Part shown: positions 36,437 through 45,692 of the stretch, one piece after another
Position numbering within the stretch: position 1 is the stretch's first letter
Layout of the letters: the number at the start of each line of letters is the position of its first letter
DNA from: Legionella sp. PATHC035
GTDB taxonomy: Bacteria; Pseudomonadota; Gammaproteobacteria; Legionellales; Legionellaceae
Assembly: GCF_026191115.1 (NCBI RefSeq)
Contig: NZ_JAPHOT010000001.1
Location: 372,001 to 436,000, forward strand
Direction: 5' to 3'
DNA length: 64,000 nt
Made by a program: the position numbers and the translations under genes
Notes under the pieces: generated by a model
Database searches by the model: none
What the model was told of the DNA's origin: nothing
What the model saw: the letters and a program-made list of their open reading frames with translations, nothing else

Positions 36437-37777
36437 TTATAGAGTATACAATCGCGCTAACTCGGATAAAGACTGATCAAGTGTTTCAAGTATAAAATTC
36501 ACCTGCTCCCGATTAATGGTCAACGGCGGTGCTATTCGGAAGACATTGCCAAATTGCCCACCTTTTCCAACTAATAACCCTTTATCCTTACATAGGTCCA
36601 TTAGCTGAAATGCCTCTTCAGATGCTGGAGCTTTTGTTATAGGATCTTTGACCAGTTCAATCCCTAAAAGCAAGCCGCGCCCTCGAACATCTCCAATAAG
36701 AGGATGTTTCTTTTGTAATTGTTGAAAACCATCCTTGAGGACATTACCCATAATGCGCGCATTTTCGACAAGCTGCTCTTCTTGAATGATTTCCAGTGTG
36801 AGCTTAGTTTGGATCATTTGCAATGGGTCACCTGCAAAGGTATTAAAATACGTTTTGCCAGTCATAGTTTCCGCAACCTCAGTTTTCATAAGTACGGCCC
36901 CAACTGCCGCGCCGTTACCTAATCCTTTAGCCATGGTTACCATATCGGCATCAATATCCAAAGTTTTGGTCAATAACAGATCGCCACCCCCACGTCCTGC
37001 TCCAGTTTGTACTTCATCACTGATGTATTTGCCACCATAGTTATGAACAATACGGGCGACCTCGGTAAAATACTCATCTGGAGGAGTAATAAAGCCTCCC
37101 ACCCCCATCACGGGCTCCAGTATGAAAGCTGCTATTTTTCCATGCGTCGAATTTTGAATGGTTGTTTCAACATTTTTTGCACAGGCCAGATCGCAACTGT
37201 CAGGCTTTTGTTTAAATGGACAGCGGTAGCAATAAGGTTCAACTGCAGATGTCACTCCAGTAACTGGCTGCCCCTTGAATCTCCAGATGGAATGGCCACA
37301 TGAGGCAAGAGCAGCAGAAGTACCGCCATGATAAGAGTGACGCACATTCACTACCATCGTTTCTCCAGTTGCGTGACGTGCTGCCATTATGGCAAGTTCA
37401 TTTGCTTCTGAGCCAGAATTAGTAAAGGATACCCTGTCCATACCATTAGGTGCTTCCTCAAGCAAACGTTCTGCAGTTTCGACGGGGGCCTGATTTAAAT
37501 ACAGAAGACTAGTGTGTTGAATGACATCATCTTCAATTGCCTCGATAAGTGCTTTTTTTATCTTAGGATGATTATGTCCTGCTGAGATGCAAACAATTCC
37601 ACCTATGGCATCAAGGTAACGTTTTCCTTCAGAATCCCATACATAAGTTCCCTGTGCTTTGACAAGCTGTATTGGATCTTTATGGTAAAATCCAGCGGTA
37701 GGTAAAAAGTGTTCTTTTCTGAATTGAATTAGCTCTTCGTTTGAGCGTGGTTGTCTTTGATAATTGTTCTCATTCAT
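36437..37777 (-). CDS. Class III PLP aminotransferase (AGXT2-like)
   Basis: A 446-residue fold-type I enzyme. Visible blocks are NSGSEANELAI (PLP phosphate contact), RHSYHGGT, ISDEVQTGAGR (cofactor Asp) and MAKGLGNG, whose lysine should be the PLP Schiff base. Residues near 183-200 carry a cysteine cluster (YCYRCPF, then CDLAC) found in a subset of this class. Substrates in the family include beta-alanine, GABA, ornithine and alanine-glyoxylate; none can be assigned. It overlaps a 50-codon ORF by 4 bases, so translation is probably coupled. It lies at the end of the folE/SDR gene run. Confidence 0.88.
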   Translation of the reverse strand: MNENNYQRQPRSNEELIQFRKEHFLPTAGFYHKDPIQLVKAQGTYVWDSEGKRYLDAIGGIVCISAGHNHPKIKKALIEAIEDDVIQHTSLLYLNQAPVETAERLLEEAPNGMDRVSFTNSGSEANELAIMAARHATGETMVVNVRHSYHGGTSAALASCGHSIWRFKGQPVTGVTSAVEPYCYRCPFKQKPDSCDLACAKNVETTIQNSTHGKIAAFILEPVMGVGGFITPPDEYFTEVARIVHNYGGKYISDEVQTGAGRGGGDLLLTKTLDIDADMVTMAKGLGNGAAVGAVLMKTEVAETMTGKTYFNTFAGDPLQMIQTKLTLEIIQEEQLVENARIMGNVLKDGFQQLQKKHPLIGDVRGRGLLLGIELVKDPITKAPASEEAFQLMDLCKDKGLLVGKGGQFGNVFRIAPPLTINREQVNFILETLDQSLSELARLYTL

Positions 37778-37926
37778 GAGGGTTGTTTCCTTTTATGCTT
37801 GTGAAGACTTGAACTCGTAAATAAAGAGTTTTTGCAAACGCCTTTTACTTCAAATTCTTGTTGTTTTATTTTGATATTTACCTCTGTTGCGCGTATTTCT
37901 TGAACACGATATGCTTTAGGATTCAT
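37774..37926 (-). CDS. Small protein (50 residues) coupled to the aminotransferase
   Basis: The ATG at 37926 follows AAGGAGAAGGATAGATAT, a very good ribosome binding site. The frame runs 50 codons and stops in an ATGA overlap with the aminotransferase start. The peptide is basic: MNPKAYRVQEIRATEVNIKI at the N-terminus, a single cysteine at residue 35, and a Ser/His/Lys-rich end (SSSLHKHKRKQPS). It could be a functional small protein, a peptide substrate of the neighbouring enzymes, or only a translational leader. I do not recognise a family. Confidence 0.55.
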   Translation of the reverse strand: MNPKAYRVQEIRATEVNIKIKQQEFEVKGVCKNSLFTSSSLHKHKRKQPS

Positions 37927-38165
37927 ATATCTATCCTTCTCCTTTTATCTTCTTATTAAACAACAAGTTGGACAACCTATTTAAGATGGCGAACAACTTA
38001 CACATTTTTCATTCTGCATCGATTTTCTTTTGGATGTGCGTCATGATAGATGACATACTTTTTCGAAAAATAAAAGGGGCTAAACAAATTTAATTTTCTT
38101 ATTTATACATTTGAAATGTTGCGTCAGCACCAACACATTATGCTCGTAATTTATACAATACCTAC

Positions 38166-38936
38166 TCATGAAACGCCTACGTGACAACTCAGACCACCAT
38201 CGATAGTAATGCTGGATCCATTAATAAAAGCCGCTTCATCCCCAATCAAATAATTCGCAAGTTCAGCTATTTCCTGAGGGGTAGCAATACGTCTTGCCGG
38301 AGTTAAATGAATTACTTTCTCCATGTGGTTATTAATCTCGTTATCTTGTACCCCCATCCGTGTATTGACATAACCAGGACAAATTGCATTACAAGTAATA
38401 CCATGCTCACCCCATTCAGCTGCAATTGCTTTGGTATAACCAATAACACCGTGCTTGCTTGCAACATAGGTAGAGGATAAGGCAGCACCCAAAAAACCTT
38501 GTATGGAAGCAATATTAACTATTCTTCCATATGATTGTTTTTTCATTTCGGGCAATAAGTGACGAGCAAAAAGAAAAATACTTCTCAGGTTTGTATTAAT
38601 CACCCTATCCCACTCAGCATCAGTCACTTGATCAACCGTATGAAAAGGACCACCATAACCCGCATTATTTACAAGAATATTGGGAAGATTTCCTGCTTCT
38701 TTTAGCTGATTTAGAACATGTTCTACGAGGAAACCATTGCCTACATCGCACTGATAAGCTTGAATCATTTTATTATGTTTCAGCTGCAGTGCTTGAGCAA
38801 GTGAATCTATTGGTTCGAGATTAAGATCCAATAAAATTAAATGATCCGTTGTTTCAATGATTTTTTGTGCAATAGCGGCTCCAATGCCAGAGCCAGCGCC
38901 AGTCACTAAAGCAATACGCCGTTTATTAGATTTCAT
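38166..38936 (-). CDS. Short-chain dehydrogenase/reductase
   Basis: A 256-residue classical SDR. It has the cofactor motif TGAGSGIG near residue 15, an Asp at the end of beta-2 (LLDLN) suggesting NAD(H), NNAGYGG near 90, Ser in NIASIQG, and catalytic YVASK near 157-161. It overlaps the upstream SDR by one base (TAATG), after an AAAAAGGAGTTTTATA ribosome binding site. The folE context suggests a pterin or sugar-like substrate, which is inference. Confidence 0.88.
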   Translation of the reverse strand: MKSNKRRIALVTGAGSGIGAAIAQKIIETTDHLILLDLNLEPIDSLAQALQLKHNKMIQAYQCDVGNGFLVEHVLNQLKEAGNLPNILVNNAGYGGPFHTVDQVTDAEWDRVINTNLRSIFLFARHLLPEMKKQSYGRIVNIASIQGFLGAALSSTYVASKHGVIGYTKAIAAEWGEHGITCNAICPGYVNTRMGVQDNEINNHMEKVIHLTPARRIATPQEIAELANYLIGDEAAFINGSSITIDGGLSCHVGVS

Positions 38937-39640
38937 TATAAAACTCCTTTTTCCGGCAATATTTCAATTTCGTTGACGGCAATTTCTAAAGGTAAGAGCA
39001 CCAGCTGGGATAGACATCGAGCGACTAGCTCAGGATCTAACATATCACTTTTTGAAAAACCTGGTCGATCGTTCCAGATTTCTGTATAAGTTGCACCTAA
39101 AGTGACATGAGTAACCCGTATATGACAATCTTTTCCTTCTTCAACTAAATTGGTTGATAAACCTTTTAGCCCCCACTTAGAGGCGCCATAAGCTAAGTTA
39201 TTATTTAATCCGACTTTATTGGCTACAGAACCAATGTTAATAATTCGCCCACCATCATGCTCTTTCATGAGACGGTAGGCTTCTTTAGAGCATAGAAAGG
39301 CACCTGTTAAATTGGTTCTAATTATTAAATCCCATTCAGCAGTTGTCGTATTTTCAATAGAATTGAAAATACCAATACCTGCATTATTAACCAGTACATC
39401 TAAGGGATAATTCAAGGATTTAAGCCAAGAAAATAAGCGTTGCACCGAGCTTTCCTGTGTGACATCCAATTGTTGTAAATGAATTTCTCCTGGAGTCAAT
39501 CTCATATTTTCTTGAAATTGTGCCTGCCTTGAGGTAACAATAACTGTAGCATTTTTCTTTATTAAGCTTTCTGCTAAGGCTTTGCCAAGACCAATCCTCC
39601 CTCCAGTAATCAAAATTATTTTGCTTGTTTTTTTTCCCAT
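38936..39640 (-). CDS. Short-chain dehydrogenase/reductase
   Basis: A 234-residue SDR with the N-terminal ITGGRIGLGKAL motif, an arginine after beta-2 (TSRQAQ) that suggests NADP(H), NNAGIG, the Ser of NIGSVAN and catalytic YGASK. The C-terminal part differs from the neighbouring SDR and ends NEIEILPEKGVL. It lies 61 bases after folE and overlaps the next SDR by one base, so the three genes form an operon. The ATG follows AGGAAAGCTA. Confidence 0.86.
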   Translation of the reverse strand: MGKKTSKIILITGGRIGLGKALAESLIKKNATVIVTSRQAQFQENMRLTPGEIHLQQLDVTQESSVQRLFSWLKSLNYPLDVLVNNAGIGIFNSIENTTTAEWDLIIRTNLTGAFLCSKEAYRLMKEHDGGRIINIGSVANKVGLNNNLAYGASKWGLKGLSTNLVEEGKDCHIRVTHVTLGATYTEIWNDRPGFSKSDMLDPELVARCLSQLVLLPLEIAVNEIEILPEKGVL

Positions 39641-39701
39641 TAGCTTTCCTATATAGAGCTTCTAGTGTTCCGTTTTGATAAAAAATAAACGCATTGATAA
39701 T

Positions 39702-40316
39702 CTATAACTTTCTTGTTATCTGCTCATTAAACTCTTTTCTAAGTTCTGATTCAGTTTCTAGAATACCCATAAAATGAGAGGTTACCATATACGGATTTTT
39801 TTTGTTTACACCACGAGCAACCATACACAAATGTTGGCACTCAATCATTACCCCAACCCCTTTGGGTTTTAGATGAGTATGTATCGCCTCTGCAATTTGT
39901 ACAGTCAATTGCTCTTGGATCTGGAGTCGGCGGGAAAAGCATTCCACTATCCTGGCTAATTTTGATAATCCTACTACCTTATTATCAGGGATATAACCTA
40001 TATGCACTCGACCGTAAAATGGCAGCATATGATGTTCGCACATCGAAAACATTTCAATATCACGAAGTAATACAAGTCGGTTGTATTGGTTTTTATTTGA
40101 AAAACAGGTGCTTAAAACTTTTTCAGGATCAATAGAATAGCCCTCATATAATTCTTTCCAGCTATCGACGACCCTTCTCGGAGTGTCAATTAAACCTTCC
40201 CGTTCCGGATCTTCTCCAATCAGCCTAAGTAAATTTTTGATAAGGTCTCCTGCCCCTTTCTCATCGGTTTTTTGTTGTTCTTCATCGGTATTAATCGAAT
40301 ATTTTTCTGCTTGCAT
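39702..40316 (-). CDS. folE: GTP cyclohydrolase I
   Basis: FolE converts GTP to 7,8-dihydroneopterin triphosphate and formate, the first step to folate and biopterin-like cofactors. The 204-residue protein has the zinc ligands Cys93 and His96 ([10 protein letters not shown]) and Cys164 ([11 protein letters not shown]), plus GLSKLARIV. The first 20 residues are an acidic variable extension. The ATG follows AAGGAGTTGTTACA. It heads a leftward operon with two SDRs and is divergent from the PQ-loop/CYTH/SDR genes. As it lacks other folate genes nearby, a specialised pterin role is likely (inference). Confidence 0.95.
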   Translation of the reverse strand: MQAEKYSINTDEEQQKTDEKGAGDLIKNLLRLIGEDPEREGLIDTPRRVVDSWKELYEGYSIDPEKVLSTCFSNKNQYNRLVLLRDIEMFSMCEHHMLPFYGRVHIGYIPDNKVVGLSKLARIVECFSRRLQIQEQLTVQIAEAIHTHLKPKGVGVMIECQHLCMVARGVNKKNPYMVTSHFMGILETESELRKEFNEQITRKL

Positions 40317-40478
40317 TGTAACAACTCCTTAATTGATGCTAATTCTAAGTTTAGTTCATGAAATAAGGAGCAAACTACTCAAGAATAAAATGAGGAATAA
40401 AAACATCCCATTCAATCCAGAATTTGGTCAAACTTTTTTCAAGGTCTATAATTAAAGATAAAAAACATGAGATAAAAA

Positions 40479-40781
40479 ATGCAATATGCAGAGCTAATTA
40501 TTAATATTGGTTTTTCAATTTGCTTAATTGCAAATGCGGCATTATATATTCCACAAATTTTTGCCTTATTAAAAGTAAAAAACTCAGAGGGCCTGTCGTT
40601 ATTCACCTTTTTGGGGTTTAATGTGATTCAATTGTTCACCTTATTTCATGGTTGGATTGTAAATGACCTTATCCTGGCCTTTGGTTGCATCCTCAGCTTA
40701 ATCACTTGCGGTACTGTTTCTTGGCTCATTGCCTATTACAAGTATTTTCAAAAAAAAACTTTGGATAATGTGGTGAGGTAA
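40479..40781 (+). CDS. PQ-loop (SemiSWEET-like) small transporter
   Basis: 100 residues with three predicted membrane helices. The PQ-loop signature is clear: YIPQIFALLKVKNSEGLS in the first helix and loop. Such three-helix proteins dimerise into small-molecule transporters for sugars or amino acids. It begins the rightward arm opposite folE; the next gene starts 2 bases after its stop, so the two are translated together. Transport of a pterin or precursor is only a suggestion from context. Confidence 0.78.
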   Translation: MQYAELIINIGFSICLIANAALYIPQIFALLKVKNSEGLSLFTFLGFNVIQLFTLFHGWIVNDLILAFGCILSLITCGTVSWLIAYYKYFQKKTLDNVVR

Positions 40782-40783
40782 TT

Positions 40784-41338
40784 ATGCCTAAGTTTGTTGA
40801 AGTGGAACATAAATTTTGCTTTGATACTATGCAAAGCTTCAAAAAAGTAGAGTCAGCTATCTTGCGACTTTACCCTCTCCGCGATTATAAAGTTGATGTT
40901 GCTGAGCGTTATTTTCTTATAGATGGCTTAAATAATTTTATCATTCGACATAAAGTTGATGAAGAGAAACAAAGCTTGACCCTGAAATCATTTACCCCCG
41001 GAAAAGATTCAAAAACACGGCTCGAAGTTGAAATTTCTCTAGCTCAAGAACAGGGTGATCAGTTACAAACAGTAGAAAAATTTTTAACCGTGTTCAATAG
41101 CTATAAAGAATATAAATTGATGAAACATCTTCAAGTCTTTCTTTTCCCTGAAGCAGAAGTAGTTTTATACCAAGCAATTACTCAAGATAGGGAGTTATAT
41201 GCATTGGAAATTGAAAGCGTCAAGGAATCAAAATATGAAGCGTTAAAACATATAAAGCAATTCGAACTACAATTAGGTCTAGATGTACGAAAACGCGAAA
41301 AGCGTTGTTTGTTTGAGTTATTGTTTCCATATGGATAA
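40784..41338 (+). CDS. CYTH-domain triphosphate-tunnel phosphatase-like protein
   Basis: A 184-residue protein that fits the CYTH superfamily (adenylate cyclase IV/thiamine triphosphatase). The ExExK signature is present at the N-terminus: Glu6, Glu8, Lys10 in FVEVEHKF. Further tunnel residues fit IRHKVDEEKQSLTLKSF, RLEVEI and YALEIES. CYTH enzymes hydrolyse or cyclise triphosphates such as thiamine triphosphate or PPPi with Mg or Mn. Its place between a PQ-loop gene and a PTR1-like reductase, opposite folE, suggests dihydroneopterin triphosphate as a candidate substrate (inference). Confidence 0.8.
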   Translation: MPKFVEVEHKFCFDTMQSFKKVESAILRLYPLRDYKVDVAERYFLIDGLNNFIIRHKVDEEKQSLTLKSFTPGKDSKTRLEVEISLAQEQGDQLQTVEKFLTVFNSYKEYKLMKHLQVFLFPEAEVVLYQAITQDRELYALEIESVKESKYEALKHIKQFELQLGLDVRKREKRCLFELLFPYG

Positions 41339-41432
41339 AAAACTTTTAAATGAGACAACTGGGGTTTATTAACAATTCACTAGAAAAAAAAGTGGAACTG
41401 TAAACTGACCCTAATCATGTAGGGATACTGCA

Positions 41433-42173
41433 ATGCAATCAGATAATAAAGTGGCACTTGTTACTGGCGGGGCTAAGCGCGTTGGACGAAGTATTGTTGA
41501 AAAATTAGCGCAAAACGGTTATGACATCGTCATTAATCATCATGCATCTGATGAGCAAGCTATAGAGGTACAAAAAATTGTAGAGCAATTTGGTCAAAAG
41601 GGGCTTGTGATCAAAGCGAATATTCGATCTCTTGCAGAAACTCGTGATATGTTTGCGGCGATACATGAATCCTTTGGTCGAATGGATTTATTGGTGAATA
41701 GTGCTTCGCTTTATGTAAATCACCCTTTTCCTTGCGAGGATTTTCAACTGTTGCACGATTCTTTTGAGGTGGGTGTTTATGGAAGTCTCTATTGTGCCAA
41801 CGAGGCAGCAAAAATCATGTTAAAGCAAGAGCGTGGAGCAATTATCAACATTATTGATTTATTTGCTTTTTACCCTCGTAAAAATATGATGTTTCATGGT
41901 ATGTCAAAAGCCGCACTAGCAAGCTTGACCCAATATCTTGCAGTAGAATTGGGACCCAACATTAGGGTGAATGCTATCGCACCCGGCCCAGTTTTACCAC
42001 CGGAACAATATTCAGCAGAGCGACAAATAAAATCAGCAGAACGTACCTTATTGAAGCGCTGGGGAAAACCGGAAGATGTTGCCGGGGCTGTTTTATATTT
42101 GGCTGAGGCTGACTATATTACTGGGGACATTATGTTTGTTGATGGCGGGCGCCATATTACTATGAGCGATTAG
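41433..42173 (+). CDS. Pteridine-reductase-like SDR (PTR1/FolM type) with Tyr-to-His active site
   Basis: A 246-residue SDR. The cofactor motif TGGAKRVGRSIVEKL has the arginine typical of pteridine reductases. In Leishmania PTR1 the catalytic trio is Asp181, Tyr194 and Lys198; here the aligned residues are Asp142, His155 and Lys159 (segment IDLFAFYPRKNMMFHGMSK). So the tyrosine is replaced by histidine. PTR1/FolM enzymes reduce biopterin, folate or dihydromonapterin with NADPH. Whether this protein is active is open. The ATG follows GTAGGGATACTGCA. It closes the rightward arm. Confidence 0.85.
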   Translation: MQSDNKVALVTGGAKRVGRSIVEKLAQNGYDIVINHHASDEQAIEVQKIVEQFGQKGLVIKANIRSLAETRDMFAAIHESFGRMDLLVNSASLYVNHPFPCEDFQLLHDSFEVGVYGSLYCANEAAKIMLKQERGAIINIIDLFAFYPRKNMMFHGMSKAALASLTQYLAVELGPNIRVNAIAPGPVLPPEQYSAERQIKSAERTLLKRWGKPEDVAGAVLYLAEADYITGDIMFVDGGRHITMSD

Positions 42174-42344
42174 AGCCCCCATAGTGTCACTCATCCAATA
42201 CATCCTTCATTAATCCTTGATTATCATTTAGGTGATTCCTACCATCTCAATATTTTATTCATTAACCAAATCAAATTGATTTACTTAATGTAATCAACTG
42301 ATATGATGCGATTTTTCTTCAATGAATAGGGATATTAATCAACC

Positions 42345-43955
42345 ATGTCACCCGAGTTAAAAGAAATTATTGAGAAACTGATTCAAGAATATCCTAGCGA
42401 TTATACAGAAATGCATGCTAAAAAAGCACACTGGAATGAATTAATAGAACAGCTAAATCAGGCGGAAGAATACATTAAATTATTACAAGCAGAAAAAGAA
42501 GAATCCTCAATCATCCTATTAGGTAAGTTAGCTCATAATCTAGGCGTATTTAATACCCATGTAGTGTCCAATTATCCCAGAGCCCTTGAATTGTTCCAAA
42601 TTGCATTAGATACGAAACAAGCAACGGATGCTCCCCCAGAATCACGTGCATTAACTCATGCTCATTTGGCGGACTGTGCCTATCGTAATGGTAACACTGT
42701 CCTCGGAATCATACATTTTGAAGAAGCAAATCAAATATACCAACAGGCCAAAGACCATAAAGATTCAGATTTGGCACGGGCTTTTGTACTTCATGCTGCG
42801 GGTAATGCATACTACAATATTGGGGCCTATTCCAAATCATTAGCCCTGTTTTCTGAAGCTCGAGAATTGCGCTTAAAGCATTTGCCAGAAGACCATATCG
42901 ACTTCGGTTACCTGGAGCATGATCAGGCAGATGTGTTAACCGCTCTTGGGGAGCATGAACTCGCTACAAAACTCTTCCAATCATCCCTGGAAAAAAAGAA
43001 AAAACATTTTGAGAATGAACATACAAATATTGCACTGCTGTACCAATGCCAAGCCCTGCTGTTTATAAAAAACAACCAATTATTGGCAGCAGAAACCAAT
43101 CTAAAATGGGCCTATGGCATTTACGCCAAACAGGCCCAACTTTCGGCCTCAGAAGTTCAACCTGACTTATTACGTAATTATTTTTACAGTATTCTTCTGC
43201 AACTTGCTGGCGATAATTTTGCTCAGGCCAAAGAGGAAATCGTTCACTTCAAATCTCAAGTAGAAGCCATCCAAGAGAAAACCCATTCTGCATACGTCAG
43301 ATTAGCTCAGGTTAACCATAGATTACTTCAGTACCAAAATCAGCCCAAAGAAGCGTTAAAACAACTAGAGGAAACAATTTCTCAGTTTATTCCGAGACTG
43401 GACTTTAACTCAGCAAGAGAATTACTCACAGTAGATAATAAATTTGATGTGGCTTCTTTAATTAGCGAATATGCGATTGAATTATTCATCCAAAATGGCT
43501 ATCAAAATTTTGATCAAGCGTTCAAGTTAATCCAGCTTGCTTTGCAATTGAAAGAAGATTTTTATCAAAGTTTGCCTGCGTCCAATCCTCCATTGGGAAC
43601 TATTAGTTTTGCGTTTAGCGATTATGATTTTGGTCTACTCTATTATTTAGCGGCTTTGGCATCGAATAATAGTGAGGAGCGCCAAGAAAAATTAATCATC
43701 GCCTCGCATTATGTGCAAACTGCAAGGGATAAATTAATACAAGCCGGTTTAAGTAAATATCATATTAATTGTCTTGCGTGTACCACTCAATTAAACAAAA
43801 TTGAAGAAGTTATAAAGCCAAACAAACAAGAGACTGAAACCCTACATCAGACACTGCCGCATCGCATCATGTTTTTCACCAGCGCTAAGAAAATGGAAAA
43901 TGCTCAAGAAGAGCTTATCCCCTATTTGGATACAATTCTTAGAGACTATCCATGA
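42345..43955 (+). CDS. TPR-repeat protein
   Basis: A 536-residue cytosolic-type protein built mostly of tetratricopeptide-like helices. Clear repeats lie at about 65-230 (LGVFNTHVVSNYPRALELFQ, AGNAYYNIGAYSKSLALFSE, DQADVLTALGEHELATKLFQ), resembling kinesin-light-chain-type TPRs. No enzyme domain or signal peptide is visible. TPR proteins mediate protein contacts; several Legionella TPR proteins are effectors. Partner and function are unknown. The RBS is a weak AGGGAT. Confidence 0.8.
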   Translation: MSPELKEIIEKLIQEYPSDYTEMHAKKAHWNELIEQLNQAEEYIKLLQAEKEESSIILLGKLAHNLGVFNTHVVSNYPRALELFQIALDTKQATDAPPESRALTHAHLADCAYRNGNTVLGIIHFEEANQIYQQAKDHKDSDLARAFVLHAAGNAYYNIGAYSKSLALFSEARELRLKHLPEDHIDFGYLEHDQADVLTALGEHELATKLFQSSLEKKKKHFENEHTNIALLYQCQALLFIKNNQLLAAETNLKWAYGIYAKQAQLSASEVQPDLLRNYFYSILLQLAGDNFAQAKEEIVHFKSQVEAIQEKTHSAYVRLAQVNHRLLQYQNQPKEALKQLEETISQFIPRLDFNSARELLTVDNKFDVASLISEYAIELFIQNGYQNFDQAFKLIQLALQLKEDFYQSLPASNPPLGTISFAFSDYDFGLLYYLAALASNNSEERQEKLIIASHYVQTARDKLIQAGLSKYHINCLACTTQLNKIEEVIKPNKQETETLHQTLPHRIMFFTSAKKMENAQEELIPYLDTILRDYP

Positions 43956-44038
43956 CTTTATCCAATAATCAATGGATTAAGCGCTGCGCTTTCTTGCCCT
44001 CATCTCCAACCTTAGCCGCCCGATAAGAATTTCAGTAG

Positions 44039-44055
44039 GTTGGGCCTGGCCCAAC
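44039..44055. repeat. REP-like palindrome between convergent genes
   Basis: GTTGGGC-CTG-GCCCAAC is a 7-base-pair perfect hairpin with a 3-base loop, GC-rich against its surroundings. It lies between the TPR gene and cca, which converge. Similar palindromes are dispersed in many proteobacterial genomes (recalled). It may slow or end transcription. Confidence 0.55.
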
Positions 44056-44072
44056 ACAAACTGTGCTTATAT

Positions 44073-45206
44073 TTAAGACATGTGATTTGTGGAGATAAAT
44101 TCCGAATTATGGATACATTTTTGGATTGCCTCGAGACGAGATGCCTTAATTCTATTCGTTATTTCATGACCAGTATATTGTGAGGAGAGCTCTTTAGTAT
44201 TAATCGATTTGGCTGCTTGAAAGGCATTACGTACTTGCTCTGCATAGGATGTTTCTTGGGTGCAAAGCTCAAAAATATGCAAGCATTCATTTAAACGTTC
44301 TTTACTATAAAAAGCACCGATGTTGATTAATAAATCCAATACCCCCTCTGCATCTAATTCAGAGACACGACGAAATTGTGCTAAGTTTTGATTGATTAAT
44401 AACGCCAAATCCCGGTATTGGTTTGGTACATTAAATTGTTTGCAAAACTTGATTATTTCCTCTTTAGGCAGGTCATGCATCAAAGCAGCAAAACGTACAT
44501 TAAAAGAATCTTTGTGATCGGCGGAGCGTTGGAGAGCCTGAATGCCAGCTCCTGTTATTTTTATACAAGGGAATAAAATACTATCTGCTCCACATTGTTT
44601 AAGAACATCGAAAAAATGTTCCGGGTGTGATCCCATAAGTGCACGTTCTAATTCCCTCCAGACTCGTTCAGCACTCAGTTCACTCACTTTATCTTCAACA
44701 ACCATCTGTTCCATAAGTGCCATCGTTTCCTTGGCTACTTGAAAACCTAAGGAAGCTGCGAAGCGGGCTGTGCGTACTAATCGAAGCGGATCTTCAATAA
44801 ACGCAGGGGATACATGCCGTAATATATGATTTTCCAGATCATCTTTTCCATGATAAGGGTCAATCAACTCGCCCAAACCGCCTTCTTCGAGTGGCTGCGC
44901 CATGGCATTGATAGTCAAATCTCGCCGCTTCAAATCGTCAATTATAGTAATAGAAGAAGAGACATCGAACTCAAAACCCGTATGCCCAGGACCTACCCGC
45001 TTTTCGCATCTCGCCAGCGCATGTTCTTCTTTCGTCACTGGATGTAAAAACACAGGAATATCTTTAGCTTCTTGACTCGCTATTGGCTTATAACCTAGTT
45101 TCAACATATCCTCACGAGAAGCACCTACAACTACCCAATCGTTATCTTTAGGATGAGAGCCCAGCAATTTATCGCGTACTGCCCCACCTACCAAATAAAT
45201 TTTCAT
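44073..45206 (-). CDS. cca: CCA tRNA nucleotidyltransferase (bacterial type, no HD phosphohydrolase)
   Basis: Adds or repairs the CCA 3' end of tRNAs. The 377-residue class II enzyme begins with YLVGGAVRDKLLG, the nucleotidyltransferase motif, and has the metal pair in DNDWVVVG near residues 21-28. RRDLTINAMA, EDPLRLVRTARFAASLGF and SAERVWRELERAL follow in order. A longer form found in E. coli (about 412 residues) has an HD domain; this one is shorter, though MHDLPKEE near 244 may be a vestige. It stands alone on the minus strand. Confidence 0.94.
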   Translation of the reverse strand: MKIYLVGGAVRDKLLGSHPKDNDWVVVGASREDMLKLGYKPIASQEAKDIPVFLHPVTKEEHALARCEKRVGPGHTGFEFDVSSSITIIDDLKRRDLTINAMAQPLEEGGLGELIDPYHGKDDLENHILRHVSPAFIEDPLRLVRTARFAASLGFQVAKETMALMEQMVVEDKVSELSAERVWRELERALMGSHPEHFFDVLKQCGADSILFPCIKITGAGIQALQRSADHKDSFNVRFAALMHDLPKEEIIKFCKQFNVPNQYRDLALLINQNLAQFRRVSELDAEGVLDLLINIGAFYSKERLNECLHIFELCTQETSYAEQVRNAFQAAKSINTKELSSQYTGHEITNRIKASRLEAIQKCIHNSEFISTNHMS

Positions 45207-45339
45207 AAGTTCAAAGTATAAAATTAATTTAATTTGTATATTTTAATTGCATTTTGGCGGTATATCAACAGTTATGCCTAATGGAGTACCTTTTTTTGCT
45301 TATACTAAAATATGGACCAGATAGGACGAGGACTACAAA

Positions 45340-45600
45340 ATGAATTTATATGCTGCTGCAATTGAGATAAATCCAGTAAAAGAAAATCTGGTGCAAAACA
45401 CTTCACCCATTTTTGCATCGGTATTGTTATACGTACAAATTTTTTGCATAGCGATCGGGATTGCATTTCTATTTATTGCTTTTTATATGCTTCGCCCAAA
45501 AGAAGAAGAGCAAAAACGCATTCAAGACCAATTTCTGTCTTATTTGATCTTGGGACTTTTTTTCATTTTTTTCCCTTTTTTACTTGAATATTTTAGCTGA
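45340..45600 (+). CDS. Small membrane protein, 86 residues
   Basis: Two hydrophobic helices (ASVLLYVQIFCIAIGIAFLF and LSYLILGLFFIFFPFLLEYF) are joined by a charged loop (RPKEEEQKRIQDQ). No named family recognised. The ATG follows AGGACGAGGACTACAAA. It is divergent from cca. It could be a small holin-like or accessory membrane protein. Confidence 0.6.
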   Translation: MNLYAAAIEINPVKENLVQNTSPIFASVLLYVQIFCIAIGIAFLFIAFYMLRPKEEEQKRIQDQFLSYLILGLFFIFFPFLLEYFS

Positions 45601-45692
45601 GTGCCCCTGTATCTTGCAGTCCCTTATTTTGATTATCGCAGAAACCTTATCTAAGCATTCGATCAAAGCGCTCCCTAGCACTTATCAATTCG

